DNA of 41,295 nucleotides from Streptomyces musisoli (GTDB lineage: Bacteria > Actinomycetota > Actinomycetes > Streptomycetales > Streptomycetaceae), in assembly GCF_016741855.1 (NCBI RefSeq), contig NZ_JAERRH010000032.1, positions 1-41,295 on the forward strand, given 5' to 3'. A model generated the notes under the pieces. The model searched no databases, was not told where the DNA came from, and saw only the letters and a program-made list of their open reading frames with translations. Shown here one piece after another: positions 23,980-31,830 of the stretch. Within the stretch, counting starts at the first letter, position 1. Every line of letters starts with the position of its first letter. Made by a program: the position numbers and the translations under genes.

Positions 23980-25186
23980 GCGCCCTCCAAGTCCCAGTCG
24001 GCCGTGCCGCGCCGGTTGCGCGTCGCCGCTCCGTCGACGGCCGTTGCACCGCCATTGTCTCGCGCGGTCCCCCACCCGTTGAGGAGTGCTCCCGTTTTCC
24101 TCTCTCCGTCGCCCCGCAGCCGCATTCCGGATGCGGCCGGACCGGGCGTGCGCGCCAGTTCAGGCCGGGCAGGGACGCCTCCCAGCGGGTCCCCGCACCG
24201 GACGGTGACTCCCCGTCGAGGAAGGCCAGGGCGTGTGCCGCCGCGAGACCGGCGACCGCCGTGGCCAGTGCCAGATCGCAGGCCCCGACCCGGCGTCCCC
24301 GGCCGGAACGCCACTGTGTGACCAGCCGGGGCCAGACCGGGTCCCGGTCCGCGCGGTCCCGGTCCAGGCATCCGGCGCAGCCCGACTCGCCCGGGAGCAC
24401 GAGCGGCCCGACGACGCCCGTGCCCTCCACGACACCGGCGTACAGGTGTGGCGTGCCGGAGGCCATGAGCGGTTCCGCGGTGAGCGGATCCGGGGCGTGC
24501 ACGGCGACGTCGTCCCGGGGCGTGAAGATCACCAGGGAAAGGCCGGGGTCCTGGCTGCCGGACCCCGGGGATCGGGTCCGGCGCGGCGGACGGTCCGGTG
24601 CCGCGCGGCGGACGGCGGCCCGCGCCGCCGCCTCCCGGCGGTCGCCGATCGACTCGGTGCTCAGCCCGCCCGGCGCCACGTCCCAGGGCTCCACGCGGCC
24701 CACGTCGTCCACGCCGACCTCGCCGACGCCGGCGCCCGACAGCACCGACGCCAGCAGGACGCCGACCCGGCCCGCTCCCCGCACCCGCACCCGCAGCGCG
24801 CGCCGGGCCGCGAGCCGGGCCGGCGCACCGCCCGGCTCGGGTGTGATCAGGGACAGCGAGGCGAGGTCGGGGCGCAGCCGGTCGAGGACGTCCCTCCTCT
24901 CCCGCAGCGCCTCCGCGGCCGGTCCGCCGCCACGGGCGTCGTCGACGAGGCCGGCGCGGGCCAGCCGCTCCACCAGCGCGTCGACGCGACCGCCCGCCGC
25001 CTTCATACGGCGGCCCTCCTCGCGCAGCAGCGGCAGTCCGCGGGTGCCGTCGAGCAGATCCAGGAAGCCGCCCGTCGCCGCGTCGACCGGGCCCAGCGTC
25101 AACGCGTGCGCCGGGGTCATCCCGAACTGCGCCGTGCCGGGATCGCGCCAACCGCGCCGCAGCGCGGGCTTCATCATCGGATGCAT
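23972..25186 (-). CDS. ThiF/E1-like protein, orphan, TOMM-leader-binding-type
   Basis: ATG 25186 gives 404 aa; an upstream ATG at 25213 would add 9. The N-terminal 100 residues look like a winged-helix or leader-binding (RRE-like) region. A Rossmann-type segment follows, with RVRGAGRVGVLLASVL and VGVDDVGRVEPWDV, resembling the ATP-binding start of ThiF/MoeB/E1 proteins. Two Cys pairs, GCAGC and ECGCG, recall the structural zinc site of this family. The usual SNLxRQ-type catalytic segment after the Asp is missing (PWDVAPGGL instead), so adenylation is uncertain. There is no precursor-peptide, ThiS/MoaD-like or YcaO gene nearby. Its 3' end overlaps the ABC1 start by 8 bp. Function unknown. Confidence 0.75.
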   Translation of the reverse strand: MHPMMKPALRRGWRDPGTAQFGMTPAHALTLGPVDAATGGFLDLLDGTRGLPLLREEGRRMKAAGGRVDALVERLARAGLVDDARGGGPAAEALRERRDVLDRLRPDLASLSLITPEPGGAPARLAARRALRVRVRGAGRVGVLLASVLSGAGVGEVGVDDVGRVEPWDVAPGGLSTESIGDRREAAARAAVRRAAPDRPPRRTRSPGSGSQDPGLSLVIFTPRDDVAVHAPDPLTAEPLMASGTPHLYAGVVEGTGVVGPLVLPGESGCAGCLDRDRADRDPVWPRLVTQWRSGRGRRVGACDLALATAVAGLAAAHALAFLDGESPSGAGTRWEASLPGLNWRARPVRPHPECGCGATERGKREHSSTGGGPRETMAVQRPSTERRRATGAARPTGTWRAHV

Positions 25187-25311
25187 GACCCACCCCCGTA
25201 TCCGTTGAGACATCCGTTAAACCCGATACACCCCATATGCCTGACTGCGGAACAGCGCCCGTTCCGCCGACGCCTGCCAGCATGCCCGGCCCGGGCACCT
25301 GGCGCCGGAAG

Positions 25312-25320
25312 TTATCCACA
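25312..25320 (+). promoter_or_regulatory. perfect DnaA box (TTATCCACA) in a divergent intergenic region
   Basis: TTATCCACA lies in the roughly 300-bp region between the ThiF-like gene (minus) and the metallopeptidase gene (+). This region has lower GC content than its surroundings (for example GGAAAATCGGTGCAAATAG around 25370-25390) and contains no gene-like ORF, so it is probably the shared promoter region. Confidence 0.5.
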
Positions 25321-25492
25321 GGCGGGGGAGTTCGTCGTACAAATCAGGAGCGCATTGCCCGCGAGCCGAGTGGAAAATCGGTGCAAATAGGACGAGTGGA
25401 TCGGTCGTACGAATCAAACACATGGTGGGGCATCGGCAGCGAACCGTCCCGGAGCCGGGACTTTGTCCGTGCGCACCGGGTAACGTCGGGGC

Positions 25493-26098
25493 GTGCCCGC
25501 CGACCCACTGCACAGCGCCGGTAAACCACAGCGCAGCACGACGAGCCAGCCGCCCGGCGGCTCGGGGGCGAGCGCGATCGAGGTCCGCAGGAGTGCCCGG
25601 CGCCGTCGCACGGTCTCCGCGTACCGCGAGGGCGATCGCACCGTCGTGCTGATCCCCGCCCGGATGTCGAAGGCGGAGGAGCAGCGCTGGGTGACCGTCA
25701 TGCTCGACAAACTCGCCGCCCAGGAGAGCAGGCGGGTGCTCGGCGACGCCGAGCTGGCCGAGCGTGCCGAGCGGCTGTCGGCCCAGTACTTCGACGGCCG
25801 GGCCCGGCCCGCCTCCGTGCGCTGGGTCACCAACCAGAACACCCGCTGGGGTTCGTGCACCCCGGCCGAGGGCAGCATCCGGCTCTCGCACCGCTTGCAG
25901 GGGATGCCGGAGTACGTCATCGACTACGTGCTCTGCCACGAGCTGGCGCACCTGCTGGTCCCCGGCCACGGCCCCGACTTCTGGCGGCTGCTGGAGGCCT
26001 ATCCGCGCACCGAGCGGGCCCGCGGTTACCTCGAAGGCGTGGTCGCGGCCGGACGGCTGCCGCACGTACCGGGCGCGCGCGAGGAACGCGACGCCTGA
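25493..26098 (+). CDS. YgjP-like (DUF45) zinc metallopeptidase
   Basis: The 201-aa protein starts at GTG 25493; TAACGT (25481-25486) ends 6 nt before, suggesting leaderless expression. It carries the DUF45/WLM signature: TRWGSCTPAEGSIRLSHRL (about 117-135), then HELAH (His149, Glu150, His153) and a third ligand His159 in GHGPDFW. The N-terminal 40 residues are disordered and Arg/Ser-rich. Family members (YgjP, related to SprT/Wss1 proteases) are cytoplasmic zinc proteases; some related groups act on DNA- or ubiquitin-like-linked substrates, but the substrate here is unknown. Placement back to back with an E1-like gene is noteworthy. Confidence 0.88.
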   Translation: MPADPLHSAGKPQRSTTSQPPGGSGASAIEVRRSARRRRTVSAYREGDRTVVLIPARMSKAEEQRWVTVMLDKLAAQESRRVLGDAELAERAERLSAQYFDGRARPASVRWVTNQNTRWGSCTPAEGSIRLSHRLQGMPEYVIDYVLCHELAHLLVPGHGPDFWRLLEAYPRTERARGYLEGVVAAGRLPHVPGAREERDA

Positions 26099-26492
26099 AC
26101 AGCCCGCGGCGTGACCGGACGGCGAGCGGCTGAGCGGCTTGCCCCGCGCCTCAACGGCCCACCGGTCAGCTGGACAGCCGGACAGTGTGTGCCGGAGCGG
26201 CATGCCTGTGCCCGCACAGCCCGCACAGCCCGCCGGGAGGCCGGACAGCGTGCGGCTGAGCGGCTTGCCGTGTGGACGAACCAGCCTGCCGTGTTCCCGA
26301 GCGGGCCGCCGTGTTCCCGAGCGGCCCTCGCGCCGAGTGGTCTTCCCCCTACTGCGCGTCCACCTGTGTGAGCGGCCGGGTGCGGTTGTGTACCGGCTCT
26401 GTACCGACCCCGACCCTTGGGGTTCGTTGCCGGGCTTTGCCGTTAGCCTGGCGCGACGCACTCACATTCGGGATGGGGGACGGTCGTAACGC
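26099..26492. other. 394-bp intergenic region with short direct repeats
   Basis: No gene-like ORF is convincing. Direct repeats include GGCTGAGCGGCTTGCC (near 26127 and 26253) and a 20-bp tandem pair GCCGTGTTCCCGAGCGG(G/C)CC at 26288-26307 and 26308-26327. Near the right end TAGCCT (26446-26451) is a plausible -10 for the TerD-AIM24 gene, giving a leader of about 35-40 nt that ends in a GGGGGA ribosome-binding site. Confidence 0.6.
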
Positions 26493-28157
26493 ATGGCCAG
26501 GGAATTCCAACGCGGCCACAAGGCCAGGATCAGTGACCTCACGCTGGGCACGGACCTTTACGTAGGGGTGCAGATCTCGGGCCCCGGACTGACCTTCGAC
26601 ATCAGCTGCTTCGGTCTGGACGCCGACGAGCGCCTGTCGGACGACCGGTACTTCGTCTTCTTCAACCAGCCGAAGTCCCCGGAGGAGTCCATCCAGCTGC
26701 TGGGCACCCAGGCGGGCGACACGGAGTCCTTCCGGGTCACGCTCGACCGGATCCCCCCGCAGATCCGCAAGCTGTCCTTCACGGCGACCGTCGACGGCGC
26801 CGGCCAGATGTCGCAGATCGCCCCCGGCTACCTGCGCATCGTGGCAGGCGGCGAGGAGGTCGCGCGGTACTCCTTCGACGGCTCGGAGTTCTCCACCGAG
26901 CGTGCCGTGATGCTCGGCGACTTCTACTTCAAGGACGTATGGCGGTTCGCCGCGGTCGGGCAGGGCTTCGACGGCGGTCTGGAGGCGCTGCTGAAGAACT
27001 TCGGCGGCGAGGTGCTGGAGGAGGAGGCGCCCGCCGCCCCGCAGCAGCCGCAGTCCGGCGCGGCCCCCGGCTTCGCCCCGCCCGCCCAGACCTCCCCGCC
27101 ACCCGCCTTCGGCGCCCCGGCCGCCCCCGCGCCCGCCCCGAGCCCGGCCCCGGCACAGCAAGGCTTCGCCCCGCCGCCCGGTCACACCCCGCCCCCGGCT
27201 CCGGCGCCCGCGCCGAACGTGCACGGCGCACCGACGGTCATCGCGCCGATGACCCCGCCCGGCGCCGCCGTCCCGCCGCCGGCCGCGCCCCCGGCCCCCG
27301 CACCCACGCCCTACGGCCAGCCGCCCCAGCAGCCGTCGTACGGCGGTCAGCCCGGCGCGCCGATGCCCCCCGGATACGGTCAGCAGCCGCCCTCCTACGG
27401 CGGCCAGCCGACCCCGCCCATGCCCCAGGGCTACGGTCAGGTTCCCGGCCAGCAGCCCACCGCCTACGGAGTGCCGCAGGGCGCGCCCCAGGGCGGTGCC
27501 GGCGTGACGGCCGCGCTCCAGGCGTTCAAGGAGACGCCGACCGGCCAGCGCTGGACGCAGCAGAACAAGAAGCTGATCCGCGTCGACCTCGGCATCGGCG
27601 GCCAGCCGGTGCTGGCCCGCCAGGGCAGCATGGTGCTCTACCAGGGCAAGGTCGACTTCAGCTACAAGGGTGCCGGGTTCGCCGGCCGGATCGTCGGCAA
27701 CGCCACCGGCCAGGAGATGCAGCTGATGCGCTGCACCGGCCAGGGCCAGGTGTTCCTCGCCGAGAACTCCACCCACCTGCACCCGGTCGAGCTGCAGGGC
27801 GACGCGATCTGTGTGTCCGCGGAGAACGTCCTCGCCTTCGACGAGAGCCTCCAGTACGAGGTCCGCCGCGTCGAGGGCCACGGCATCCCGGGCGGCGCGC
27901 TGTTCACCATGCAGTTCCAGGGCACCGGCACGATCGTCGTCAAGACGCACGGCACGCCCGTGGTGCTGCCGGTCACGCCGACCACCTTCGCCGACTGCAA
28001 CGCCGTCGTCGCCTGGTCGGCCGCCTCGCAGGTGATCGTCTCCAGCCAGGTCCGCATGCGCCGCAACGCCTACCCGGGCGACACCGGCGAGAGCGTCAAC
28101 CTCCAGTTCCGGGGCGCGCCCGGCAACTTCATCGTCGTCCAGCCGTACGAGGTCTGA
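26493..28157 (+). CDS. TerD-AIM24 fusion protein
   Basis: The 554-aa protein starts at ATG 26493. Residues 1-175 are a TerD domain: ISCFGLDADERLSDDRYFVF, acidic calcium-site-like loops and the closing segment GDFYFKDVWRFAAVGQGFDGG. A Pro/Ala/Gly-rich linker (about 180-340) contains a 19-residue repeat with PSYGGQP and PPGYGQ/PQGYGQ. The rest (about 345-554) is an AIM24 domain: beta-rich with LARQGSMVLYQGKVDF, MRCTGQGQVFLAE and QFQGTGTIVV. TerD proteins bind calcium and act in tellurite, phage and stress phenotypes; AIM24 domains form TRAP-like beta-helical assemblies and are linked to membranes. This gene heads a three-gene AIM24 cluster, with 11 bp to the next gene. Confidence 0.9.
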   Translation: MAREFQRGHKARISDLTLGTDLYVGVQISGPGLTFDISCFGLDADERLSDDRYFVFFNQPKSPEESIQLLGTQAGDTESFRVTLDRIPPQIRKLSFTATVDGAGQMSQIAPGYLRIVAGGEEVARYSFDGSEFSTERAVMLGDFYFKDVWRFAAVGQGFDGGLEALLKNFGGEVLEEEAPAAPQQPQSGAAPGFAPPAQTSPPPAFGAPAAPAPAPSPAPAQQGFAPPPGHTPPPAPAPAPNVHGAPTVIAPMTPPGAAVPPPAAPPAPAPTPYGQPPQQPSYGGQPGAPMPPGYGQQPPSYGGQPTPPMPQGYGQVPGQQPTAYGVPQGAPQGGAGVTAALQAFKETPTGQRWTQQNKKLIRVDLGIGGQPVLARQGSMVLYQGKVDFSYKGAGFAGRIVGNATGQEMQLMRCTGQGQVFLAENSTHLHPVELQGDAICVSAENVLAFDESLQYEVRRVEGHGIPGGALFTMQFQGTGTIVVKTHGTPVVLPVTPTTFADCNAVVAWSAASQVIVSSQVRMRRNAYPGDTGESVNLQFRGAPGNFIVVQPYEV

Positions 28158-28168
28158 GGGAGCCCGTC

Positions 28169-28849
28169 ATGAACCAGCCGCTCGCGGGCTACGCTCCCGC
28201 ACCCGTCACCGCCCGCATGGAGAACCACGGCAGCCACATGCTGAAGGTCGCCATGCAGACCGGCAACGACCTCCTCGCGCGCGTGGGGTCGATGGTCGCC
28301 TACGAAGGCTTCGTCCAGTACGAGCCGAACCCGCCGGCCGTCCGCCAGATCGCCCGCGACTGGGTCACCGGCGAGGGCGCGCCCCTGATGAAGTGCTCCG
28401 GCGACGGCCTGCTCTACCTCGCCGACTACGGCGCCGACGTCGTCGTGATCAACCTCAACGGCGACGGCATCTCCGTCAACGCCACCAATCTCCTGGCCTT
28501 CGACGCGCACCTCAGCTGGGGGGTGGAGCGCGTGAAGGGACTCGCGAAGTTCGCCGGGCAGGGCCTGTGGAACACCAAGATCTCCGGGCAGGGCTGGGTC
28601 GCGCTGACCTCCCGGGGCAAGCCGATCGTCGTGGACTGCGGCGGCGGTGAGGACGAGACGTACGTCGACCCGGACGCGCTCGTCGCCTGGTCCCCGAACC
28701 TGAAGGTGAAGGGCAAGCGCAGCTTCAAGGCGCAGTCGCTGATCGGCCGGGGCAGCGGCGAGGCCTACCAGATGGCCTTCTCCGGACAGGGCATCGTCGT
28801 CGTCCAGCCCAGCGAGGACAGCACCGACCGTCTTCGGGTCCGGGGCTGA
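28169..28849 (+). CDS. AIM24-domain protein
   Basis: The 226-aa protein starts at ATG 28169, with GAGGGAG in the 11-bp gap after the TerD-AIM24 gene, so the two are one transcript. The AIM24 fold is shown by LARVGSMVAYEGFVQYE (about 33-49), KCSGDGLLYLADYG, the ISVNATNLLAFD segment and the end FSGQGIVVVQPSE. It is a stand-alone copy of the domain at the C-terminus of the preceding protein and about as divergent from it as from the next one. It has no signal peptide or membrane helix. Probable role: structural or scaffold partner of the other two. Confidence 0.85.
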   Translation: MNQPLAGYAPAPVTARMENHGSHMLKVAMQTGNDLLARVGSMVAYEGFVQYEPNPPAVRQIARDWVTGEGAPLMKCSGDGLLYLADYGADVVVINLNGDGISVNATNLLAFDAHLSWGVERVKGLAKFAGQGLWNTKISGQGWVALTSRGKPIVVDCGGGEDETYVDPDALVAWSPNLKVKGKRSFKAQSLIGRGSGEAYQMAFSGQGIVVVQPSEDSTDRLRVRG

Positions 28850-28866
28850 GGGGGAGCCAGAACACC

Positions 28867-29622
28867 ATGCAGAGCCCGCTTTTCGCGCACAACGACCTGC
28901 AGACCCAGGAGCGCTGGAGTCTTCAGAACAAGCAGATGCTCCGCGTCTGCCTGGAGGGCCACGACGACATCCTGGCCCGCAAGGGCACCATGGTCGCCTA
29001 CCAGGGCCTGGTCGAGTTCGACGCCGAGTACCGCAGCAACAACCAGGCACGCGCGCGTGCGCACACCGGCGAGGGCCTGGACCTGATGCGCTGTCACGGA
29101 CAGGGCACGGTCTATCTCGCCAACCTCGGCCAGCACGTGCACGTCATGGACGTCGAGCAGGACGGGCTGACCGTCGACAGCTCCTACGTCCTCGCCATGG
29201 ACTCCTCGCTGCATCACGAGGTCATCGCCGTCGACAGCCTCTACGGCATCTCCGGCTCCGGGAAGTACCAGCTCAACATCACCGGGCGCGGCAAGGTCGC
29301 CCTGATGACCTCCGGGGCGCCGCTGCTGATGCAGGTCACGCCCGACAAGTACGTCAACTGCGACGCCGACGCGATCGTCGCCTGGTCGACGGGGCTGCGC
29401 GTGCAGATGCAGGCCCAGACGCACTCCTCCGGGGTGTGGCGCCGGCGCGGCAACACCGGTGAGGGCTGGGAGCTGAGCTTCATGGGCTCCGGGTTCGCGC
29501 TCGTGCAGCCCAGCGAGCTGCTGCCGCCGCAGAACGCGCAGATCGGGCAGGGCCTCGCCGCCCAGTTCGGCATGGGGCAGCAGGGGGCGCGCGGCCAGAA
29601 CCAGGGCAACGTATGGAGCTGA
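28867..29622 (+). CDS. AIM24-domain protein
   Basis: The 251-aa protein starts at ATG 28867, 17 bp after the previous stop with GGGGGAG between them. It shows the same beta-strand pattern (LARKGTMVAYQGLVEFD, MRCHGQGTVYLANLG, LTVDSSYVLAMDSS, FMGSGFALVQPSE). A Gly/Gln-rich tail (about 220-251) follows the domain. It is the third AIM24 paralogue in a row, and a perfect bidirectional terminator lies right after it, so the three genes form one operon. Confidence 0.85.
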   Translation: MQSPLFAHNDLQTQERWSLQNKQMLRVCLEGHDDILARKGTMVAYQGLVEFDAEYRSNNQARARAHTGEGLDLMRCHGQGTVYLANLGQHVHVMDVEQDGLTVDSSYVLAMDSSLHHEVIAVDSLYGISGSGKYQLNITGRGKVALMTSGAPLLMQVTPDKYVNCDADAIVAWSTGLRVQMQAQTHSSGVWRRRGNTGEGWELSFMGSGFALVQPSELLPPQNAQIGQGLAAQFGMGQQGARGQNQGNVWS

Positions 29623-29640
29623 GCCACGACAGGTGACATG

Positions 29641-29672
29641 TAAGGGGTGGCCGCCTGTGCGGCCACCCCTTA
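29641..29672. terminator. bidirectional terminator after the AIM24 cluster
   Basis: TAAGGGGTGGCCGC (29641-29654) pairs perfectly with GCGGCCACCCCTTA (29659-29672), loop CTGT. It separates the + strand AIM24 operon from the minus-strand NUDIX gene ending at 29678. Confidence 0.92.
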
Positions 29673-29677
29673 CCCGC

Positions 29678-30199
29678 TCAGAGCCTGGCGCGCGTGGCCT
29701 CCAGGAGGCGCACGACCGACTCGTCCGCCACGCCGGCCACCTCGTCGTAGGCGTACCAGCGCAGGTCCAGCGACTCGTCGCTGATCTCCTGCACCGCCCC
29801 GGGCGGGGCCAGGACCGCGTACTGGACGTCGTAGTGCCAGTGGCAGGGCGCCGGGATCGGATGGCGGTCGAGCCGCACGGGGCCGCCGGGCAGCAGCGTC
29901 AGCCCCGCGATGCCGGACTCCTCCGCCGCCTCGCGCAGGGCCGCCGCCTCGAGCGTGGCGTCGCCCGGCTCGCAGTGGCCGCCCATCTGGAGCCACATCC
30001 GCAGCTTGCGGTGCAGCGTGAGCAGCACCCGGCCGTGCTCCGGGTCGACGACCAGGGCGCTGGCCGTCAGATGCCCCGCGTCGCACGCTTTCCACATGCC
30101 GTCCGGACGGGCCGCCAGGTGATCCAGGTAGGACTGGCGCAGCTCTTCCTGGCCCTCGTACCCCTTCAGGACGAGGACCGCGTCGTCGTACAGGCTCAC
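29678..30199 (-). CDS. NUDIX hydrolase
   Basis: The 173-aa product starts at GTG 30199, whose GTGA overlaps the stop of the DUF2342 gene (30196-30198), so the genes are translationally coupled. The NUDIX box GGHCEPGD...REAAEESGI (about 73-95) is complete. N-terminal residues (LRQSYLDHL...) and the C-terminal SLDLRWYAYDEV resemble NUDIX enzymes that clean up nucleoside diphosphate derivatives, but substrate cannot be told. There is no zinc ribbon, so it is not a second NudC. Confidence 0.88.
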   Translation of the reverse strand: MSLYDDAVLVLKGYEGQEELRQSYLDHLAARPDGMWKACDAGHLTASALVVDPEHGRVLLTLHRKLRMWLQMGGHCEPGDATLEAAALREAAEESGIAGLTLLPGGPVRLDRHPIPAPCHWHYDVQYAVLAPPGAVQEISDESLDLRWYAYDEVAGVADESVVRLLEATRARL

Positions 30200-31638
30200 T
30201 CGGCGTCGTCGCCCTTGCCGTCGTCGTCCTTCTTGCGCAGGTCGGGCTTGCTCTGCGAGCCGCTCGCCGCCTCCCCGAGCATCTTGTCCAGCTCGGAGAA
30301 GTCCATGTGCTCGCGGTGGACGAAGCCGTCCGGGTCGTCCAGGTCGGACGCGGTCGGCAGCATGTCCGGGTGCGCCCACAGGCCGTCCCTGCCGTCGACC
30401 CCGCGCGCGTCCGTGAGCGAGGCCCACAGGCGGGAGGCGTCGCGCAGCCGGCGCGGGCGCAGCTCCAGACCGATCAGCGTGGCGAACGTCTGCTCCGCGG
30501 GGCCGCCGGTCGCACGGCGGCGGCGCAGCGTCTCGCGCAGGGCGTCGGCGGACGACAGACGCGGCTTCGCGGCGGCGTGGACCACCGCGTCCACCCAGCC
30601 CTCCACGAGCGCCAGAGCGGTCTCCAGACGGGCCAGGGCGGCCTTCTGCTCGGGCGTGTCCTCCGGCTGGAACATGCCCTGCTGGAGTGCGTCCTGGAGC
30701 TGCTCGGGGTTCTGCGGGTCGAACTGGCCGACCACGTCCTCCAGCTTGGCCGTGTCGACCTTGATCCCGCGCGCATAGCCGTCGACCGCGCCGAACAGAT
30801 GCGAGCGCAGCCACGGCACGTGCGCGAAGAGACGCTGGTGGGCGGCCTCGCGCAGGGCCAGGTACAGCCGCACCTCCTCCTGCGGCACGCTCAGGTCCTT
30901 GCCGAAGGCCTCCACGTTGGCCGGGAGCAGGGCGGCCTTGCCGGCCGGACCCAGCGGGAGGCCGATGTCGGTCGAGCCGACGACCTCACCCGCGAGCACG
31001 CCCACGGCCTGCCCGATCTGCGTGCCGAACATGGCACCGCCCATCGAGCGCATCATCCCGATCAGCGGGCCCGCCATGGCCTGCATCTCCTCCGGCAGGA
31101 CGTCGCCCATGGCCGCGCCGACCCGCTCGGCGACCGGGTCGACCAGCTCCTGCCAGGCGGGCAGGGTCGCCTCGACCCACTCCGCGCGCGACCAGGCCAC
31201 CGCCGAGGCGGAGCCCGACGGCAGGGACGTCGCGTCGTCCAGCCACAGGTCGGCCAACCGGACGGCCTCCTCGACCGCCCTGCGCTCGCCGGCACCGACG
31301 CTGGCGTCCTTCGTGCCGTCCGAAGTGCCCTGGGCCACCGTCTGGCGGGCGATCTGCTTGGCCATGTCCCAGTTCACCGGGCCGCCCTCGTACGAGAGCA
31401 TCTGGCCCAGCTGCTGGAACGCGGCGCCCAGATCGGTGGGGTTCAGGGAACCGAACATGGCTGCGAGCGGGTTGTCGGCGCCGGGGCCGCCAAAGCCGCC
31501 GGCTCCGGGCAGACCGCCGAAACCGAACGGATTGGCCGGTCCCTGCCCACCACCGCTCTGCTGGTCCTTCTTCTTGCCCTCGTCGCCGTCTTCCGGCTCC
31601 TCCGGCGGAAGGCCGAAACCGAATGGGGTGTCACTCAC
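30196..31638 (-). CDS. DUF2342 family protein, putative zinc-dependent metalloprotease-like
   Basis: The 480-aa product starts at GTG 31638 with GAGG 8 nt upstream. The N-terminus is Gly/Pro-rich with FGFG and GGFGG repeats (1-60), then an all-helical domain follows. REAAHQRLFAHVPWLRSH (about 265-282) is the core of the family, with the EGWVDAVV segment (about 345-352) further on, proposed to bind zinc. The C-terminal 40 residues are charged (Lys/Asp/Glu). In Mycobacterium a homologue (Rv3195, from memory) occupies the same neighbourhood. Predicted -10 for this gene is TACGCT (complement of 31705-31710). The GTGA junction couples it to the NUDIX gene. Cellular role unknown. Confidence 0.85.
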   Translation of the reverse strand: MSDTPFGFGLPPEEPEDGDEGKKKDQQSGGGQGPANPFGFGGLPGAGGFGGPGADNPLAAMFGSLNPTDLGAAFQQLGQMLSYEGGPVNWDMAKQIARQTVAQGTSDGTKDASVGAGERRAVEEAVRLADLWLDDATSLPSGSASAVAWSRAEWVEATLPAWQELVDPVAERVGAAMGDVLPEEMQAMAGPLIGMMRSMGGAMFGTQIGQAVGVLAGEVVGSTDIGLPLGPAGKAALLPANVEAFGKDLSVPQEEVRLYLALREAAHQRLFAHVPWLRSHLFGAVDGYARGIKVDTAKLEDVVGQFDPQNPEQLQDALQQGMFQPEDTPEQKAALARLETALALVEGWVDAVVHAAAKPRLSSADALRETLRRRRATGGPAEQTFATLIGLELRPRRLRDASRLWASLTDARGVDGRDGLWAHPDMLPTASDLDDPDGFVHREHMDFSELDKMLGEAASGSQSKPDLRKKDDDGKGDDAE

Positions 31639-31830
31639 GGGATTCCTCGGCTGGTAAGGCCACCGGTCTCACTCCGGCGGCGCGGCTGCCCGACAACACC
31701 ACCCAGCGTAGACACCCGGACCCGATCGGGGCTCGGTGCTTCGCCTGCGGAAGGCCTGCGGCAGGATGGATGCACCTGGTACGTACGCGTCACTCGCGCG
31801 CGTACTGAAGACAACCGCTGGAGACGCCCG

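Noticed and set aside
22300..24321. 673-codon + strand frame across the ABC1 gene
   Set aside because: Overlaps the ABC1 gene with strong motifs on the other strand; no recognisable domain.
26939..28168. Upstream extension of the second AIM24 frame
   Set aside because: It lies in another frame of the TerD-AIM24 gene; the ATG at 28169 with its ribosome-binding site is the natural start.
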